Made by a program: the position numbers and the translations under genes. The notes beneath the pieces were generated by a model, which worked only from the letters and a program-made list of their open reading frames with translations, did no database searches and was not told the origin of the DNA. Below, in pieces: positions 1 through 8,876 of a DNA stretch of 64,000 bases (positions within the stretch are counted from its first letter, which is position 1; the number at the start of each line of letters is the position of its first letter). The stretch comes from Hyphomonadaceae bacterium (GTDB lineage Bacteria > Pseudomonadota > Alphaproteobacteria > Rhizobiales > Hyphomicrobiaceae). Location of the stretch: the NCBI GenBank assembly GCA_019747815.1, contig JAIEQJ010000048.1:1-64000 (forward strand), written 5' to 3'.

Positions 1-157
1 TCAGGACGAGGGCGGCGGATGCGGCCCGTCCTTCGACAAGCTCAGGATGCAGGCGAGCGCGCTGTCAATCGCGTGTCGAGCACGCTCCAACCCCGTGCTG
101 AGCCTGTCGAAGCACGATTTTGGTGGGCGCGGCCCGTCCTTCGACAGGCTCAGGACG
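1..157. repeat. R1 short palindromic repeats (three copies, left edge)
   Basis: This gene-free stretch carries copies of a 23-bp element with an invariant core TTCGACAGGCTC and self-complementary arms that vary together. Copies are at about 28-51, at 94-116 (arms CGTGCT/AGCACG, opposite orientation) and at 135-157 (arms CGTCCT/AGGACG). The window starts inside another copy. Further copies lie at 5258-5281, 39199-39222 and 39241-39263. Compensating arm changes suggest that the hairpin, not the exact sequence, is kept. No coding potential is evident. Confidence 0.75.
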
Positions 158-182
158 AGGGCGGCAGTCCATCAGGGACGCT

Positions 183-600
183 GGGGTAAAGACCCCGGCT
201 CTGCGCGCTCGACCTTGATCTCCGATCAAGCTCGCGCGCTGCGGCCGGGGACGCATTCCTTGCGCGCTCCGGCCGGAGACGCAAAGGGGCGTAGGCCCCC
301 ATGATGACAAGGCCCGTTGGCTGGAGCACCGCGGGCCGCCGCCTCCTCCTTCTGCGTTCCCGGAAGCCGAGCCTGGCTCATGAGCCGGGGCGAGGCTCTC
401 CGGGATCCTTACCCCTGCAGGGGTAAAGACCCCGGCTCTGCGCGCTCGAGCTTGATCTCCGATCAAGCTCGCGCGCTGCGGCCGGGGACGCATTCCTTGC
501 GCGCTGCGGCCGGGGAGGCATCTCGCGCGCTTCGGCCGGGGAGGCAGGAGTCCCGGATCGGCTCCGGCCGTCCGGGACGACATCTGGGCCGAGCGCGTTC
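183..600 (+). repeat. R2 complex repeat, two direct copies
   Basis: Two direct copies of an approximately 90-bp block begin near 183 and 420. Each contains GGGTAAAGACCCCGGCTCTG, a perfect inverted repeat around GATC (second copy: 10-bp arms 448-457 and 461-470 with loop TCC), and then one or more short GCGCGCTGCGGCCGGGGA units. The second copy is preceded by a segment with GGCTCATGAGCC and ends in degenerating tandem units (about 470-545). The same block recurs in reverse orientation at 4893-5233, on the other side of the two genes that follow. I see no gene in 1-623. Confidence 0.7.
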
Positions 601-623
601 ACGATCGTCGGAAGGGCCCTGAC

Positions 624-2606
624 CTAGCCCGCCCGCAGCTCGGCCATGTCGCGGTAGAGCTCGAGCGCCTCCGGGTTGGCCAGCGCCTCCTTGTTCTTCA
701 CCTCGCGCCCGTGCACCACGTCGCGCACCGCAAGCTCGGTGATCTTGCCGGATTTGGTGCGCGGAATGTCGGCCACTTGCACGATCTTGGCGGGCACATG
801 CCGCGGGCTGGCGCCGGTGCGGATTTGCTGCTTGATGCGCGCGCGCAAGGCCTCGTCGAGGGTGAGGCCGGGTCTCAGAACCACGAACAGCACCACGCGC
901 ACGTCGTGGTCCCAGTCCTGGCCGATGACGATGCTCTCCTGCACCTCATCGAGCTGCTCGACCTGGCGGTAGATCTCGGCGGTGCCGATGCGCACGCCGC
1001 CGGGATTGAGCGTGGCGTCCGAGCGGCCGTGGATGATCATGCCGCCGTGCTCGGTCCATTCGGCGAAGTCGCCGTGCTGCCAGATGTTGTCGAAGCGCGC
1101 GAAGTAGGCCGCACGATACTTCTCGCCCTCAGGGTCGTTCCAGAAGCCGATCGGCATGGAGGGAAAGGGCTTCAGGCACACAAGCTCGCCCTTGCCTTGC
1201 GGCACGGGGCTGGCGCTCTCGTCGACCACGCCGACGGCCATGCCGAGCCCCGGCCCCTGGATCTCGCCGCGCCAAACCGGCTTGGTCGGGATGCCGAGCA
1301 CGAAACAGCCGCAGATGTCGGTGCCGCCGGAGATGGAGGCCAAATGCAGGTCGGCCTTGATGGCCTCGTAGACGTAGTCGTAGCTTTCCGGCGCGAGCGG
1401 CGATCCGGTCGACAGCATCACCCGGATGCTCGACAGATCGTGCGTCTTGGCCGGCGCGAGGTCTGCCTTCTTCAGCGCGTCGATGTACTTGGCGGAGGCG
1501 CCGAAGTGCGTGCTCCTCTCGGCCTGCGCGTAATCCCACAGAATGCTGCCGGAGGGATGGAAGGGCGAGCCGTCGTAGAGCAGCAGCGTCGCGCCGTTGG
1601 CGAGGCCCGAGGCCAGCCAGTTCCACATCATCCAGCCGAGCGTGGTGAAGTAGAACAGGCGGTCGCCGGCCTTGATGTCGGAATGGAGCTGCTGCTCGCA
1701 CACGTGCTTGAGCAGCGTGCCGCCGGCCGAGTGCACGATGCACTTCGGCATGCCCGTGGTGCCCGACGAGAACAGCACGTAGAGCGGATGCGAGAACGGC
1801 AGGCGCGCAAAGGTTAATGGCGCGGCGGGCAGCGCCAGCACCGCATCGTCCCAGGTCTGCGCCCGCCGGCCGCTGTGCACGAGCCCCGCGTTGAGGCCCT
1901 GCACCAGCGCCTTCCCATCCCCCAGGTAGGGGACGATGATCACCATGCGGACGGACGGCAGCTTGGCAAGGATGGCGGCGAGCTTGTCGGTGATGTCGAT
2001 GGCCTTGCCGTTGTAGTAGTAGCCGTCGCAGGCGACGAGCACGCTGGGGGCGATTTGCCCGAAGCGGTCGAGCACGCCCTGCACGCCGAAGTCGGGCGAG
2101 CAGGAGGACCACACGGCGCCGATCGCCGCCGCGCCGAGCGCGCTGGTGATGCTCTCCGGCATGTTCGGGAGAATCCCTGCAACCCGGTCGCCGGCTGTGA
2201 CGCCTGCGGCGGCGAAGCTGCGGGCGGCCTTGCTCACCTGCGTGCGCAGCTCGTCCCAGCTCAGCCAGCGTTTCACCTTGTCCTCGCCCCAGAACACCAT
2301 GGCGTCGCCCGGGCCGGTGTGGCGCAGCAGGTTCTCGGCGAAATTCAGCTTTGCTCCGGGAAAGAACTGGGCGCCCGGCATCTTGCTGCCGTCGACCAGA
2401 AAAGGGGGGCTGCCCTTGTCTCCTGAAATCTTCGTGAAATCCCAGAGCGCCGACCAGAATTCCGCCGGATCCTCGATGGAGTATCGATGCAGCTCGTCGT
2501 AGCCGATCAGGGCCTTGCCGGTGCGCGATGACAACCAGGACGAGAAGGCGTGGAGTGTCGTTTGAGAAATCCGGCTTTCAGTGGGTGTCCACAGTGCAGT
2601 GGTCAT
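624..2606 (-). CDS. aacS: acetoacetyl-CoA synthetase
   Basis: 660 residues, the usual size for acetoacetate-CoA ligase. It activates acetoacetate to acetoacetyl-CoA with ATP in the cytoplasm, the entry step for ketone bodies and for carbon released from polyhydroxybutyrate. The N terminus (LWTPTESRI) matches the family. The AMP-binding P-loop SSGTTGMPK lies in the middle, and the C terminus has the A10 lysine motif TKSGKI followed by the family tail [10 protein letters not shown]. The gene is divergent from the AsmA-like gene (268-bp gap), and no operon partner is evident. It is bordered downstream by repeat cluster R2. A propionyl- or acetyl-CoA synthetase is less likely because of the specific N and C termini. 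Confidence 0.93.
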   Translation of the reverse strand: MTTALWTPTESRISQTTLHAFSSWLSSRTGKALIGYDELHRYSIEDPAEFWSALWDFTKISGDKGSPPFLVDGSKMPGAQFFPGAKLNFAENLLRHTGPGDAMVFWGEDKVKRWLSWDELRTQVSKAARSFAAAGVTAGDRVAGILPNMPESITSALGAAAIGAVWSSCSPDFGVQGVLDRFGQIAPSVLVACDGYYYNGKAIDITDKLAAILAKLPSVRMVIIVPYLGDGKALVQGLNAGLVHSGRRAQTWDDAVLALPAAPLTFARLPFSHPLYVLFSSGTTGMPKCIVHSAGGTLLKHVCEQQLHSDIKAGDRLFYFTTLGWMMWNWLASGLANGATLLLYDGSPFHPSGSILWDYAQAERSTHFGASAKYIDALKKADLAPAKTHDLSSIRVMLSTGSPLAPESYDYVYEAIKADLHLASISGGTDICGCFVLGIPTKPVWRGEIQGPGLGMAVGVVDESASPVPQGKGELVCLKPFPSMPIGFWNDPEGEKYRAAYFARFDNIWQHGDFAEWTEHGGMIIHGRSDATLNPGGVRIGTAEIYRQVEQLDEVQESIVIGQDWDHDVRVVLFVVLRPGLTLDEALRARIKQQIRTGASPRHVPAKIVQVADIPRTKSGKITELAVRDVVHGREVKNKEALANPEALELYRDMAELRAG

Positions 2607-2874
2607 CGCAGGCTCTCGAATGTTGTCTGGCAGTTTCCGAAGGCTAGCGTTAAGCTCTAAACCCTGATCTCAGTTCAGTTTCAAGGAGTGTGCTCCACAA
2701 TAGCAGGCGAGCTTGCGTGCGGCGCCAGCGATTTGTACAAGCTGGGTGGGCCGCAAGCGACAACCAGCGCGCGAGGCGGCTGCCGGGGAGGGCAGTCGCA
2801 CCAGACCAGCGGCGCGAACAGCAAGCGCAGGCGCAGACCAGGGCAGGCGCAGACCAGGGGCAGGTTCGCACGGC

Positions 2875-4653
2875 ATGCGACGCAAGACCGTCATAGGGCG
2901 CTTTCGCAAACTGTTGCTTGCGCTGGTGGCGTGCCTGCTGTTTGCCGTCCTGGCGCCGTTGTACTTTGCCGATCGCCGGTCGGACGAGCCGTTTGCCATC
3001 TCCTCCGTCATTGCCTCGCCGCGGGACATGCATGTTCTCTCCGCACCGGTCCGGCTGAGCGATGCACCCGATCTCACGCTCAACCGCGGCAACGTCTATG
3101 CCTACAGCGCGAGCAGCACCGCTTCGGCCGCAGCCACCAGCAGCATCGTCCTCGACGGCGCGGTGTTCACGCTCAATGCCGCCGGCCTGCGCGCCGCCGG
3201 CGCCCAGGCGGGCGCCAGCCTGACGCCTGTCGGCGATCTGGGGCATGCCGCATCCCCTCTGATCCAGCAGATCGTGGCGCTCGGCTTCGACCTCATCACC
3301 ATCCGGCGCGGCACGCTGCACATCGCCACGGCCGACGGCACGATCCTTGAGACCATTACCGACATCCAGGCGGAGGTGACGGGCCGGCGCAAGGGCCAGA
3401 TTGCCGGACGCGGCAGCTTCATGGTGCGCGGCCAGCGGCTCGCCTTCGACGCCACCCTTGGCCTGCCGGCCGACAGACGGCTGCCGCTGCGCTGGCCGCT
3501 GAAGGCCAGCGTCAAGGGGCCGCTTCTGGAGGCGAGCTTCGACGGCAGCGTGGACGTGGCCGACGATCTGCAGCTGGCGGGCGCGGCCGAGGTCTCCACG
3601 CCCAGCCTGCGCCGGGTCGGCCGCTGGTTCGGCCTGCCGCTGTACATGACCGAAGGCTTCAACGCCACGGTCGTCAGGGGGCAGCTCAACTGGGCGCGGC
3701 AGCTCATGGCCGTCGAGAAGGCCACGGTCATCGTCGACGGCAACGAGGCGAACGGGCGGCTCACCCTCAATGTCGCCGGCGAGCGTCCGCTGATCGACGC
3801 CACGCTGGATTTCAGCTCGCTCGAGCTGACGCCCTATGTCGAGGCGGCGCGCGTGCAGTTCCTGGGCTTCGACCTGCCGACCACATCGTGGTCCTCGTTC
3901 GACTTCTCCCTGCCGCTGATCCGCCACGTGGATGCGGACTTGCGCATCTCCGCCCGCAAGCTGGCGCTCAGGGGCCAGACGCTGGGGCAGGCCGGTGCCA
4001 CCATCTCCGCGCACGCGGGCAAGCTGCAGGCCGATCTCACCGAGCTCGAGATCAACTCCGGCACCGCGACGGCCCAGGTGACGGTGATCATGAGCGAGGC
4101 GATGCCGCGCTATGCGCTGCGCGGCAAGATCGAGAATTTCGATGCCGGCTCCATGACCGCCCGGTGGCTCGGAACGGCGGGCCTGTCGGGCCGCGCGACG
4201 CTGACCGCCGATCTCACCAGCACCGGCTACTCGCCGACCGAGATCGTCAAGCGGCTGTCCGGCAAGTCGAGCCTGGCTGTTGCGGAGGGGCGCGTTGCCA
4301 CGGATCTCAAGGTGCTGCGCTGGGCGGCCAAGGCCGGCCAGGCTTCGGGCTGGCGCCGGCTGGCGAAATCGCAAACCAGCATCGACCAGCTCGAGGCGCG
4401 CGCATTGATCATCGATGGCGTGGCCTTTGCCGACACCGTGCGGGCGCGCTCGGGCAGCACGGGCCTGTTCGCATCCGGCCGGGTCGGCCTGGCCGACGGC
4501 AACATGGACCTGCGTTTGGTGGTCAAGCCGAACGTGCCGGGCGATCGTCCGCTGCAGGTGGCCGACATGCTGGGCGGCGAGGTGATCAGCCTGCGCGGCC
4601 CCTGGCAGGAGCCGCTGGTGCGCCTGGAGGAAGAGGCCGCAGCGCCGAAGTAG
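2875..4653 (+). CDS. AsmA-like envelope protein
   Basis: 592 residues from the ATG at 2875; the reading frame stays open upstream, but that part is Arg/Gln-rich and lacks a signal. The N terminus is a short basic stretch followed by one membrane segment (residues about 12-31), then a long periplasmic region rich in alternating hydrophobic residues, typical of the AsmA/TamB-type beta-groove proteins. The last ~150 residues resemble the AsmA-like C-terminal domain (a KRLSGKSSLAVAEG segment followed by VVKPNVPGDRPLQ). Such proteins act in phospholipid traffic to, or assembly of, the outer membrane. The assignment is by overall pattern, not by catalytic residues. Small direct repeats (GGCGCAGACCAGGG twice) lie just upstream at about 2830-2862. 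Confidence 0.75.
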   Translation: MRRKTVIGRFRKLLLALVACLLFAVLAPLYFADRRSDEPFAISSVIASPRDMHVLSAPVRLSDAPDLTLNRGNVYAYSASSTASAAATSSIVLDGAVFTLNAAGLRAAGAQAGASLTPVGDLGHAASPLIQQIVALGFDLITIRRGTLHIATADGTILETITDIQAEVTGRRKGQIAGRGSFMVRGQRLAFDATLGLPADRRLPLRWPLKASVKGPLLEASFDGSVDVADDLQLAGAAEVSTPSLRRVGRWFGLPLYMTEGFNATVVRGQLNWARQLMAVEKATVIVDGNEANGRLTLNVAGERPLIDATLDFSSLELTPYVEAARVQFLGFDLPTTSWSSFDFSLPLIRHVDADLRISARKLALRGQTLGQAGATISAHAGKLQADLTELEINSGTATAQVTVIMSEAMPRYALRGKIENFDAGSMTARWLGTAGLSGRATLTADLTSTGYSPTEIVKRLSGKSSLAVAEGRVATDLKVLRWAAKAGQASGWRRLAKSQTSIDQLEARALIIDGVAFADTVRARSGSTGLFASGRVGLADGNMDLRLVVKPNVPGDRPLQVADMLGGEVISLRGPWQEPLVRLEEEAAAPK

Positions 4654-4672
4654 CCGGCGCGGGCAGGCCCCC

Positions 4673-4735
4673 TGTCATCCCGCTCCCCTGTCATCCCGGA
4701 CTGCGCGGAACGCGAAGCTTCGGGACCCGGGGCAA
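4673..4735. repeat. R3 element, truncated copies
   Basis: Two GTCATCCCG half-sites (4673 and 4690) and a CTTCGGGACCC segment follow the stop codon of the AsmA-like gene. They match one end of the R3 element that is complete at 15799, 24768 and 47208. The closing CCGGGATGAC end is missing, so this is a degenerate or truncated copy. Confidence 0.6.
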
Positions 4736-4782
4736 AGTGTGACATGCGCCGGTGTGGTCCCCGAGATTGCGCAGCCCACCTG

Positions 4783-5233
4783 TTGCCTCTCCGGCCGGAG
4801 CACCAAGGGCTGCGTCCCCGGCCGCAGCGCGCAAGGGAATGCATCCGGCCGGAGCGCCATGGGTTGCGTCCCGGCCGCAGCGCCCGCCCCTTGCGTCCCC
4901 GGCCGCAGCGCCGAGCTTGATCGGAGATCAAGGTCGCGCGCGCAGAGCCGGGGTCTTTTCCCTCGCAGGTGTAAGGATCCCGGAGAGCCTCGCCTCGGCT
5001 CATGAGCCGGGCTCGGCTTCCGGGACCGCAAAAGGAGGAGGAGGCCCCGCCCCCTTGCCCCCCCGGCCGAAGCGCCCGCCCCTTTGCGTCCCCGGCCGGA
5101 GCGCGAGCTTGATCGGAGATCAAGGTCGAGCGCGCGGAGCCGGGGTCTTTCCCCCTCGCAGATGTCAAGGATCCCGGAGAGCCTCGCCTCGTCGCGAGCG
5201 CCGGCCTCGGCTTCCGGGACTGCAACAGGAGGA
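4783..5233 (-). repeat. R2 complex repeat, two copies in reverse orientation
   Basis: Reverse-complement copies of the R2 block occupy about 4893-5040 and 5080-5233. Both contain the GATC-centred inverted repeat (CTTGATCGGAGATCAAG) and the GGATCCCGGAGAGCCTCGCC segment. They are preceded by a run of short CCGGCCG(C/G)AGCGC units (about 4790-4915). With the copies at 183-600 they bracket the aacS and AsmA-like genes as large inverted repeats. The 750-bp gap 4654-5403 holds only repeats: R3, R2, an R1 copy at 5258-5281, and the 12-bp triplet below. Confidence 0.7.
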
Positions 5234-5257
5234 ACACCCAAGCCGCAGGCTCGGCCT

Positions 5258-5281
5258 CGTCCTGAGCCATGTCGAAGGACG
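5258..5281 (-). repeat. R1 palindromic repeat copy
   Basis: A single copy of the R1 element in reverse orientation, with arms CGTCCT and AGGACG around GAGCCATGTCGA. It has one extra base compared with the 23-bp copies. Confidence 0.65.
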
Positions 5282-5356
5282 GGCTGGCTCACCACCGCCG
5301 TGGCTCGACAGGCGCACCATAGGGCCGGCGATGCCGTCGGCGAGGCGACCTCAACC

Positions 5357-5392
5357 GGAAAGGCGCTTGGAAAGGCTCTCGGAAAGGCTCTG
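5357..5392. repeat. three imperfect 12-bp tandem units downstream of atpF
   Basis: The units GGAAAGGCGCTT, GGAAAGGCTCTC and GGAAAGGCTCTG lie in tandem 12 bp downstream of the atpF stop codon. No terminator hairpin with a T-run was found for the operon here. Confidence 0.55.
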
Positions 5393-5403
5393 GCGCGCGG
5401 GGC

Positions 5404-5889
5404 TCAGTTCAGCCGGCCCTTGAGATTGCGGATGCTGTCGTCGATCAGGGCCGAGCCGGCGGCGCCGGCCGCCTTCTCGCGCAGGATCCGCTCGGCCGCC
5501 GCCAGCGCGGTGTCGACCGCCGCGGCGCGCACCTCGTCGACCGCCTGGGCTTCCGCGCGGGCGATCTTCTCCTCGGCCTGCCGGGTGCGCCGCTCGAGCG
5601 ATTCGGCCAGCGCCGCGCGGGTCTCCTTGGCGTAGGCCTCCGCCTCGCGGCGCGCCTCCTCGGTGATCGATTGCGCTTCCTGGGCGGCGTTGCGGTGCTT
5701 CTTCTGGTAGTCGTTGAGGAGGTTCTGGGCCTCTTCGCGCAGGCGCCGGGCCTCGTCCAGCTCCTTGCGGATGGCGGCCGCGCGATCGTCGAGGGCCTTC
5801 CCGATCAGAGCCGGAACCTTGTAGTAGACGAGGATGGCAAAGAAGGCGACGAAGGAAACCGCCACCCAGAACTCGACGGACATCAGCAT
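5404..5889 (-). CDS. atpF: F0F1 ATP synthase subunit b
   Basis: 161 residues: one N-terminal membrane helix (about 5-25, WVAVSFVAFFAILVYY) followed by a long charged coiled coil rich in Ala, Glu and Arg. This is the peripheral stalk subunit that holds F1 against subunit a. It is the last gene of the F0 operon, 12 nt after the b' gene. Two in-frame ATGs (5889 and 5883) are possible starts. Having both b and b' genes is usual for photosynthetic and many other alphaproteobacteria, where the stalk is a b/b' heterodimer. Confidence 0.95.
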   Translation of the reverse strand: MLMSVEFWVAVSFVAFFAILVYYKVPALIGKALDDRAAAIRKELDEARRLREEAQNLLNDYQKKHRNAAQEAQSITEEARREAEAYAKETRAALAESLERRTRQAEEKIARAEAQAVDEVRAAAVDTALAAAERILREKAAGAAGSALIDDSIRNLKGRLN

Positions 5890-5901
5890 CGCCCGGTACC
5901 T

Positions 5902-6447
5902 CTACTCGGCGGCGCGCTGGACCAGCGCCCGCTGCACCTCGTCCTTGGTGACTTCCTTGCCCAGCAGCCTGGAGACCACCGCGCCCGCCGTATCGGCAGC
6001 GATATCGGCAACGCTGGCCATGGCCTTGCTCTTGCTCTGCGCGATGCGCGCCTCGGCATCGGCAAGCTTCCGGGCGATCTCAGCCTCCACGGCGGCGCGC
6101 TCCTTGTCGACCTCGGCGGCGAGCTTGGCGCGCACGTCATTGGCAATGGCGTTGGCCTTGGCGCGGGCCTCGGCCAGCGCCTGCTCGTAGTGGGCGAGCG
6201 CCTGCTCCGTCTCGACTTTGAGCTTTTCCGCCTTGTCGAGATCGCGCTGGATGCGCTCGCGCCGCTCCTCGATCACCTCGCCGACACGCGGCAGGGCGAA
6301 GCGCTTGAGCAGCACGTAGAGCAGGCCAAAAGTCAGCGCCAGCCAGACGAGCTGGGGCACGAACGTGCCCGTATCGAGCGGCGAGAACACCTTGGCGTTG
6401 TTCACGTCGCTGTGGCCGGTCGTGCCGGTGTTGACTTTTGCAGCCAT
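5902..6447 (-). CDS. atpF2: F0F1 ATP synthase subunit b'
   Basis: 181 residues. About 30 N-terminal residues precede a single membrane helix (about 31-50, PQLVWLALTFGLLYVLLKRF), followed by a coiled-coil stalk. The longer N terminus and the P-R-V-G-E-V-I-E-E-R segment after the helix distinguish the b' (AtpF2/AtpG) type from b. It lies between atpE and atpF and forms the peripheral stalk with b. Confidence 0.94.
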   Translation of the reverse strand: MAAKVNTGTTGHSDVNNAKVFSPLDTGTFVPQLVWLALTFGLLYVLLKRFALPRVGEVIEERRERIQRDLDKAEKLKVETEQALAHYEQALAEARAKANAIANDVRAKLAAEVDKERAAVEAEIARKLADAEARIAQSKSKAMASVADIAADTAGAVVSRLLGKEVTKDEVQRALVQRAAE

Positions 6448-6475
6448 GGGTCCAATCCCAGCGCGATCTGCCGGA

Positions 6476-6700
6476 TCAGGTGAAGAGCAGCAGGAAGGCG
6501 ATCAGCAGGGCGAAGATGCCGAGCGCTTCCGTCACGGCGAAGCCGAAGATCAGGCGGCCGAACTGGCCGTCGGCGGCGGACGGATTGCGCAGCGCCCCTT
6601 GCAGGAACTGGCCGAACAGATTGCCGACGCCGATGGCGGCGGCTCCCGTACCGATGGCAGCAAGGCCGGCGCCGATCATCTTGGCGGAGGCGGGATCCAT
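6476..6700 (-). CDS. atpE: F0F1 ATP synthase subunit c
   Basis: 74 residues forming a two-helix hairpin. Helix 1 is the Gly/Ala-rich [14 protein letters not shown] segment, the polar loop contains ALRNPSA, and helix 2 carries the proton-binding glutamate (Glu58, in [10 protein letters not shown]). Subunits of this type assemble into the rotor ring. There is no signal of a sodium-binding variant (the usual Gln/Ser/Thr ligand set is not obvious). It sits between atpB and the b' gene, as in other alphaproteobacteria. Confidence 0.97.
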   Translation of the reverse strand: MDPASAKMIGAGLAAIGTGAAAIGVGNLFGQFLQGALRNPSAADGQFGRLIFGFAVTEALGIFALLIAFLLLFT

Positions 6701-6744
6701 GAGGCTCTATCTCCTTGTTTTGAGCGAAAGGGTCAGCGCTTGAC

Positions 6745-7524
6745 CTAGTGTCCCGGATGAAGCGCGTCGTTCAGATACATGCAGGTCAGCATAGTGAACA
6801 CGTAGGCCTGCAGGAATGAGACAAGAAACTCCAGTGCGGTCAGGGCGATCGTGGCCGCCAGGGGGATCGGGGCGAGGGCGGCGAACGATCCCGAGCCCAG
6901 CAGCATCACCACGAAGCCGCCGAAGACTTTAAGCGTGATGTGGCCGGCCAGCATGTTGGCAAACAGACGCACCGAATGGCTCACCGGGCGCGACAGGAAC
7001 GAGATCACCTCGATCAGCGTCACCAGCGGCAGGACGAAGACCGGCACGCCGGAGGGCACGAACAGCTTCAGGAAGTGGAGGCCGTTCTTGGCAAAGCCGA
7101 TGACGAGCACGCTCAGGAACACGAGACCGGCAAGCGTGGCGGTGACGATGATGTGGCTCGCCACCGTGAAGGCGCCCGGGATCATGCCCAGCATGTTGGT
7201 GGCAAAGATGAAGATGAAGAGCGAGAACACGAAGGGAAAATACTTCATGCCCTCCTTGCCGATGCTGCTGCGCAGCATGTCGGCCACGAACTCGTAGGAG
7301 ATTTCCGCCACCGACTGCAGCCGCGACGGCACCAGCGCGCGGGCTCGGGTGGCAACCGTGAAGAAGCCGATGGTCAGCACGACCGCCAGCAGCATGTAGA
7401 GGGACGCGTTGGTGAAGGAGACGTCCCAGCCGCCGATGTTGAGGGGAACGATGCGGTGGATGTCGAACTGGTGGATGGGATCGGGCATTCCGCCTGCGTC
7501 CGGTCCCCCCTTCGGTGCTGCCAC
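6745..7524 (-). CDS. atpB: F0F1 ATP synthase subunit a
   Basis: 259 residues with about five to six membrane helices. The essential arginine that faces the c-ring is Arg186 in the motif [14 protein letters not shown], followed by the conserved C-terminal [18 protein letters not shown]. Subunit a forms the two proton half-channels. It follows atpI by 38 nt and precedes atpE by 44 nt, in the standard alphaproteobacterial order. Confidence 0.97.
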   Translation of the reverse strand: MAAPKGGPDAGGMPDPIHQFDIHRIVPLNIGGWDVSFTNASLYMLLAVVLTIGFFTVATRARALVPSRLQSVAEISYEFVADMLRSSIGKEGMKYFPFVFSLFIFIFATNMLGMIPGAFTVASHIIVTATLAGLVFLSVLVIGFAKNGLHFLKLFVPSGVPVFVLPLVTLIEVISFLSRPVSHSVRLFANMLAGHITLKVFGGFVVMLLGSGSFAALAPIPLAATIALTALEFLVSFLQAYVFTMLTCMYLNDALHPGH

Positions 7525-7562
7525 GTCAAACCCCTGCTCTACGGTCTCGGCTGTCTACCGTC

Positions 7563-7973
7563 TCAGTCATCGTCGTCCGGCACTCGGTGCCCGATGTTGC
7601 CGCCGGTGCGTTGGGCGAACTCCCGCTGCATCCGCTCGTAGGCCCTCACCACGTTGAGGATGCCGGCGGCAAACCCCAACAGGAAGAACAGCAGAAACAA
7701 CCAGGGCTTCGTGCCCAATACCCAGTCCAGGCCCCAGCCGATGATGCCGCCGACAATGACCGCGGCGACCAGCTCAGCCGCCATGCGCATGCCGTAGGCC
7801 ATGCCGCGCCCGCGCATCTCGGCATCGAGATCGGCGTGCGCGTCCGCGTCCCGCTGCGCTTTGACCTTGCCGAGCTTGTCGCCGAGGTCGGCGATCCGCC
7901 CCTCGAACCGGGCTCGCTCCTCCGGGGTCATTTCCCCCGGCTCACGGCCCTTTTTTTCGGGTGGATCAGACAT
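7563..7973 (-). CDS. atpI: ATP synthase assembly protein AtpI
   Basis: 136 residues from the ATG at 7973; the frame extends 11 codons further upstream without a better start. An N-terminal hydrophilic helix (MTPEERARFEGRIADLGDKL) is followed by two membrane helices separated by a short loop (GGIIGWGLDWVLGTKPWLF), the AtpI pattern. It helps assemble the c-ring or supply magnesium. It is the first gene of the F0 operon, and the promoter described at 8036-8064 lies 63 nt upstream of the start. Confidence 0.88.
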   Translation of the reverse strand: MSDPPEKKGREPGEMTPEERARFEGRIADLGDKLGKVKAQRDADAHADLDAEMRGRGMAYGMRMAAELVAAVIVGGIIGWGLDWVLGTKPWLFLLFFLLGFAAGILNVVRAYERMQREFAQRTGGNIGHRVPDDDD

Positions 7974-8035
7974 GAGACGGGCGTCCTTGGCGGCAGGTGC
8001 AAACATTACCCACTGGGGCCTTCGAACGCGGCCGC

Positions 8036-8064
8036 ACCATACGGAGACCCCCCCGGAGTGTCAA
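8036..8064 (-). promoter_or_regulatory. probable sigma-70 promoter of the F0 operon
   Basis: Read on the minus strand, TTGACA (8059-8064) and TATGGT (8036-8041) are separated by exactly 17 nt. This is near consensus for a housekeeping promoter, and it is the only such pair seen between the HAD gene stop and atpI. It would give a leader of roughly 55 nt. The run of seven G/C pairs in the spacer is unusual. Confidence 0.65.
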
Positions 8065-8117
8065 GGAATGCGGGGCCGCAGCAACATCTTACTGGGGATG
8101 GCAAAAGCCATGCTTGC

Positions 8118-8798
8118 TCAGCGATGCGACAATTGGATCGGCGATGGTCCGGCTTGGCTGAGGAGGCAGAGCGCGGTCGGCGCCAGGCTCGGCGGGGCAG
8201 TGCAGAGCCTGGCGGCTCCTGCAGCCGTCAATTCCGCGACACTGCCGTAGCCCCAGGTGACGCCGACCGAGCGGATGCCGTTGCGGGCGGCGGCGGCCAC
8301 GTCGTGCTCCCGGTCGCCGATCATGACGGCGGCATCCGGCTGGACGCGCTCCACCTCGATGATATGCGCGATGAGGTCGGCCTTGCTGTCGTTGGTGCCG
8401 TCCAGCTCCGGACCGTGGACGGCGGTGAAATGGCGGGCCAGGTCGAAGCGCTCCAGGATCGGGCGCGCAAAGACGTGCGGCTTGGCGGTGGCGACGATGA
8501 GCCGGCAGCCGGCGGCGATGAGGGTCTCCAGCGCCTGCGGGATGCCCGGGTAGACCACGGCATCGTACATGGCGCCGTCGCGATAGGTCTCGCGGTAGAG
8601 AGCGACGGCCGCCTCCGCCCGGGCAGGATCGCCGAGGAGGCGCGCAAACGTGCCCCGCAACGGGGGACCGATCGCCCAGGCGAGGTCATCGACGGGGGGC
8701 ACCGGCGCGCCGAGACGCCGCAAGGCATGCTGGATCGAGCCCAGGATGCCGGGCTTGGGATCGATCAGCGTGCCGTCGAGGTCGACGAGGATGTCCAT
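8118..8798 (-). CDS. HAD-family hydrolase, phosphoglycolate phosphatase-like
   Basis: 226 residues from the ATG at 8798. The first motif is at the very N terminus (Asp6-Leu-Asp8-Gly-Thr), which justifies this start over an upstream one that would add 19 unrelated residues. Motif III lysine (VATAKPHVF) and motif IV (AAVMIGDREHDVAAA) are present, with a helical cap in between. The family removes phosphate from small molecules such as 2-phosphoglycolate; the exact substrate is not evident. It lies 78 bp downstream of smc on the same strand, across a 21-bp inverted repeat. Confidence 0.85.
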   Translation of the reverse strand: MDILVDLDGTLIDPKPGILGSIQHALRRLGAPVPPVDDLAWAIGPPLRGTFARLLGDPARAEAAVALYRETYRDGAMYDAVVYPGIPQALETLIAAGCRLIVATAKPHVFARPILERFDLARHFTAVHGPELDGTNDSKADLIAHIIEVERVQPDAAVMIGDREHDVAAAARNGIRSVGVTWGYGSVAELTAAGAARLCTAPPSLAPTALCLLSQAGPSPIQLSHR

Positions 8799-8803
8799 AT
8801 TTC

Positions 8804-8875
8804 TCCCTCTCCCCGCAAGCCCTTGATCCGTCGGCGATGGGACATAGCTCGACAAAGGGCTTGCGGGGAGAGGGA
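8804..8875. repeat. 21-bp perfect inverted repeat between smc and the HAD gene
   Basis: The arms 8804-8824 and 8855-8875 are perfectly complementary over 21 bp (CCCTCTCCCCGCAAGCCC core), with a 30-nt spacer. The element fills almost all of the 78-bp gap: one arm ends next to the smc stop and the other is 5 nt from the HAD start. No T-run follows on the minus strand, so it is not a standard intrinsic terminator. It could be an RNA-stabilising hairpin, or a mobile palindrome. Confidence 0.75.
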
Positions 8876-8876
8876 A

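Noticed and set aside
2650-4374. A 574-codon minus-strand frame over the AsmA-like gene
   Set aside because: Gln/Arg/Gly-rich antisense product without recognisable domain; the plus-strand gene has a membrane anchor and normal composition.
8804-8875. Intrinsic terminator after smc
   Set aside because: No T-run after the second arm on the minus strand, and the arms reach into the HAD leader.
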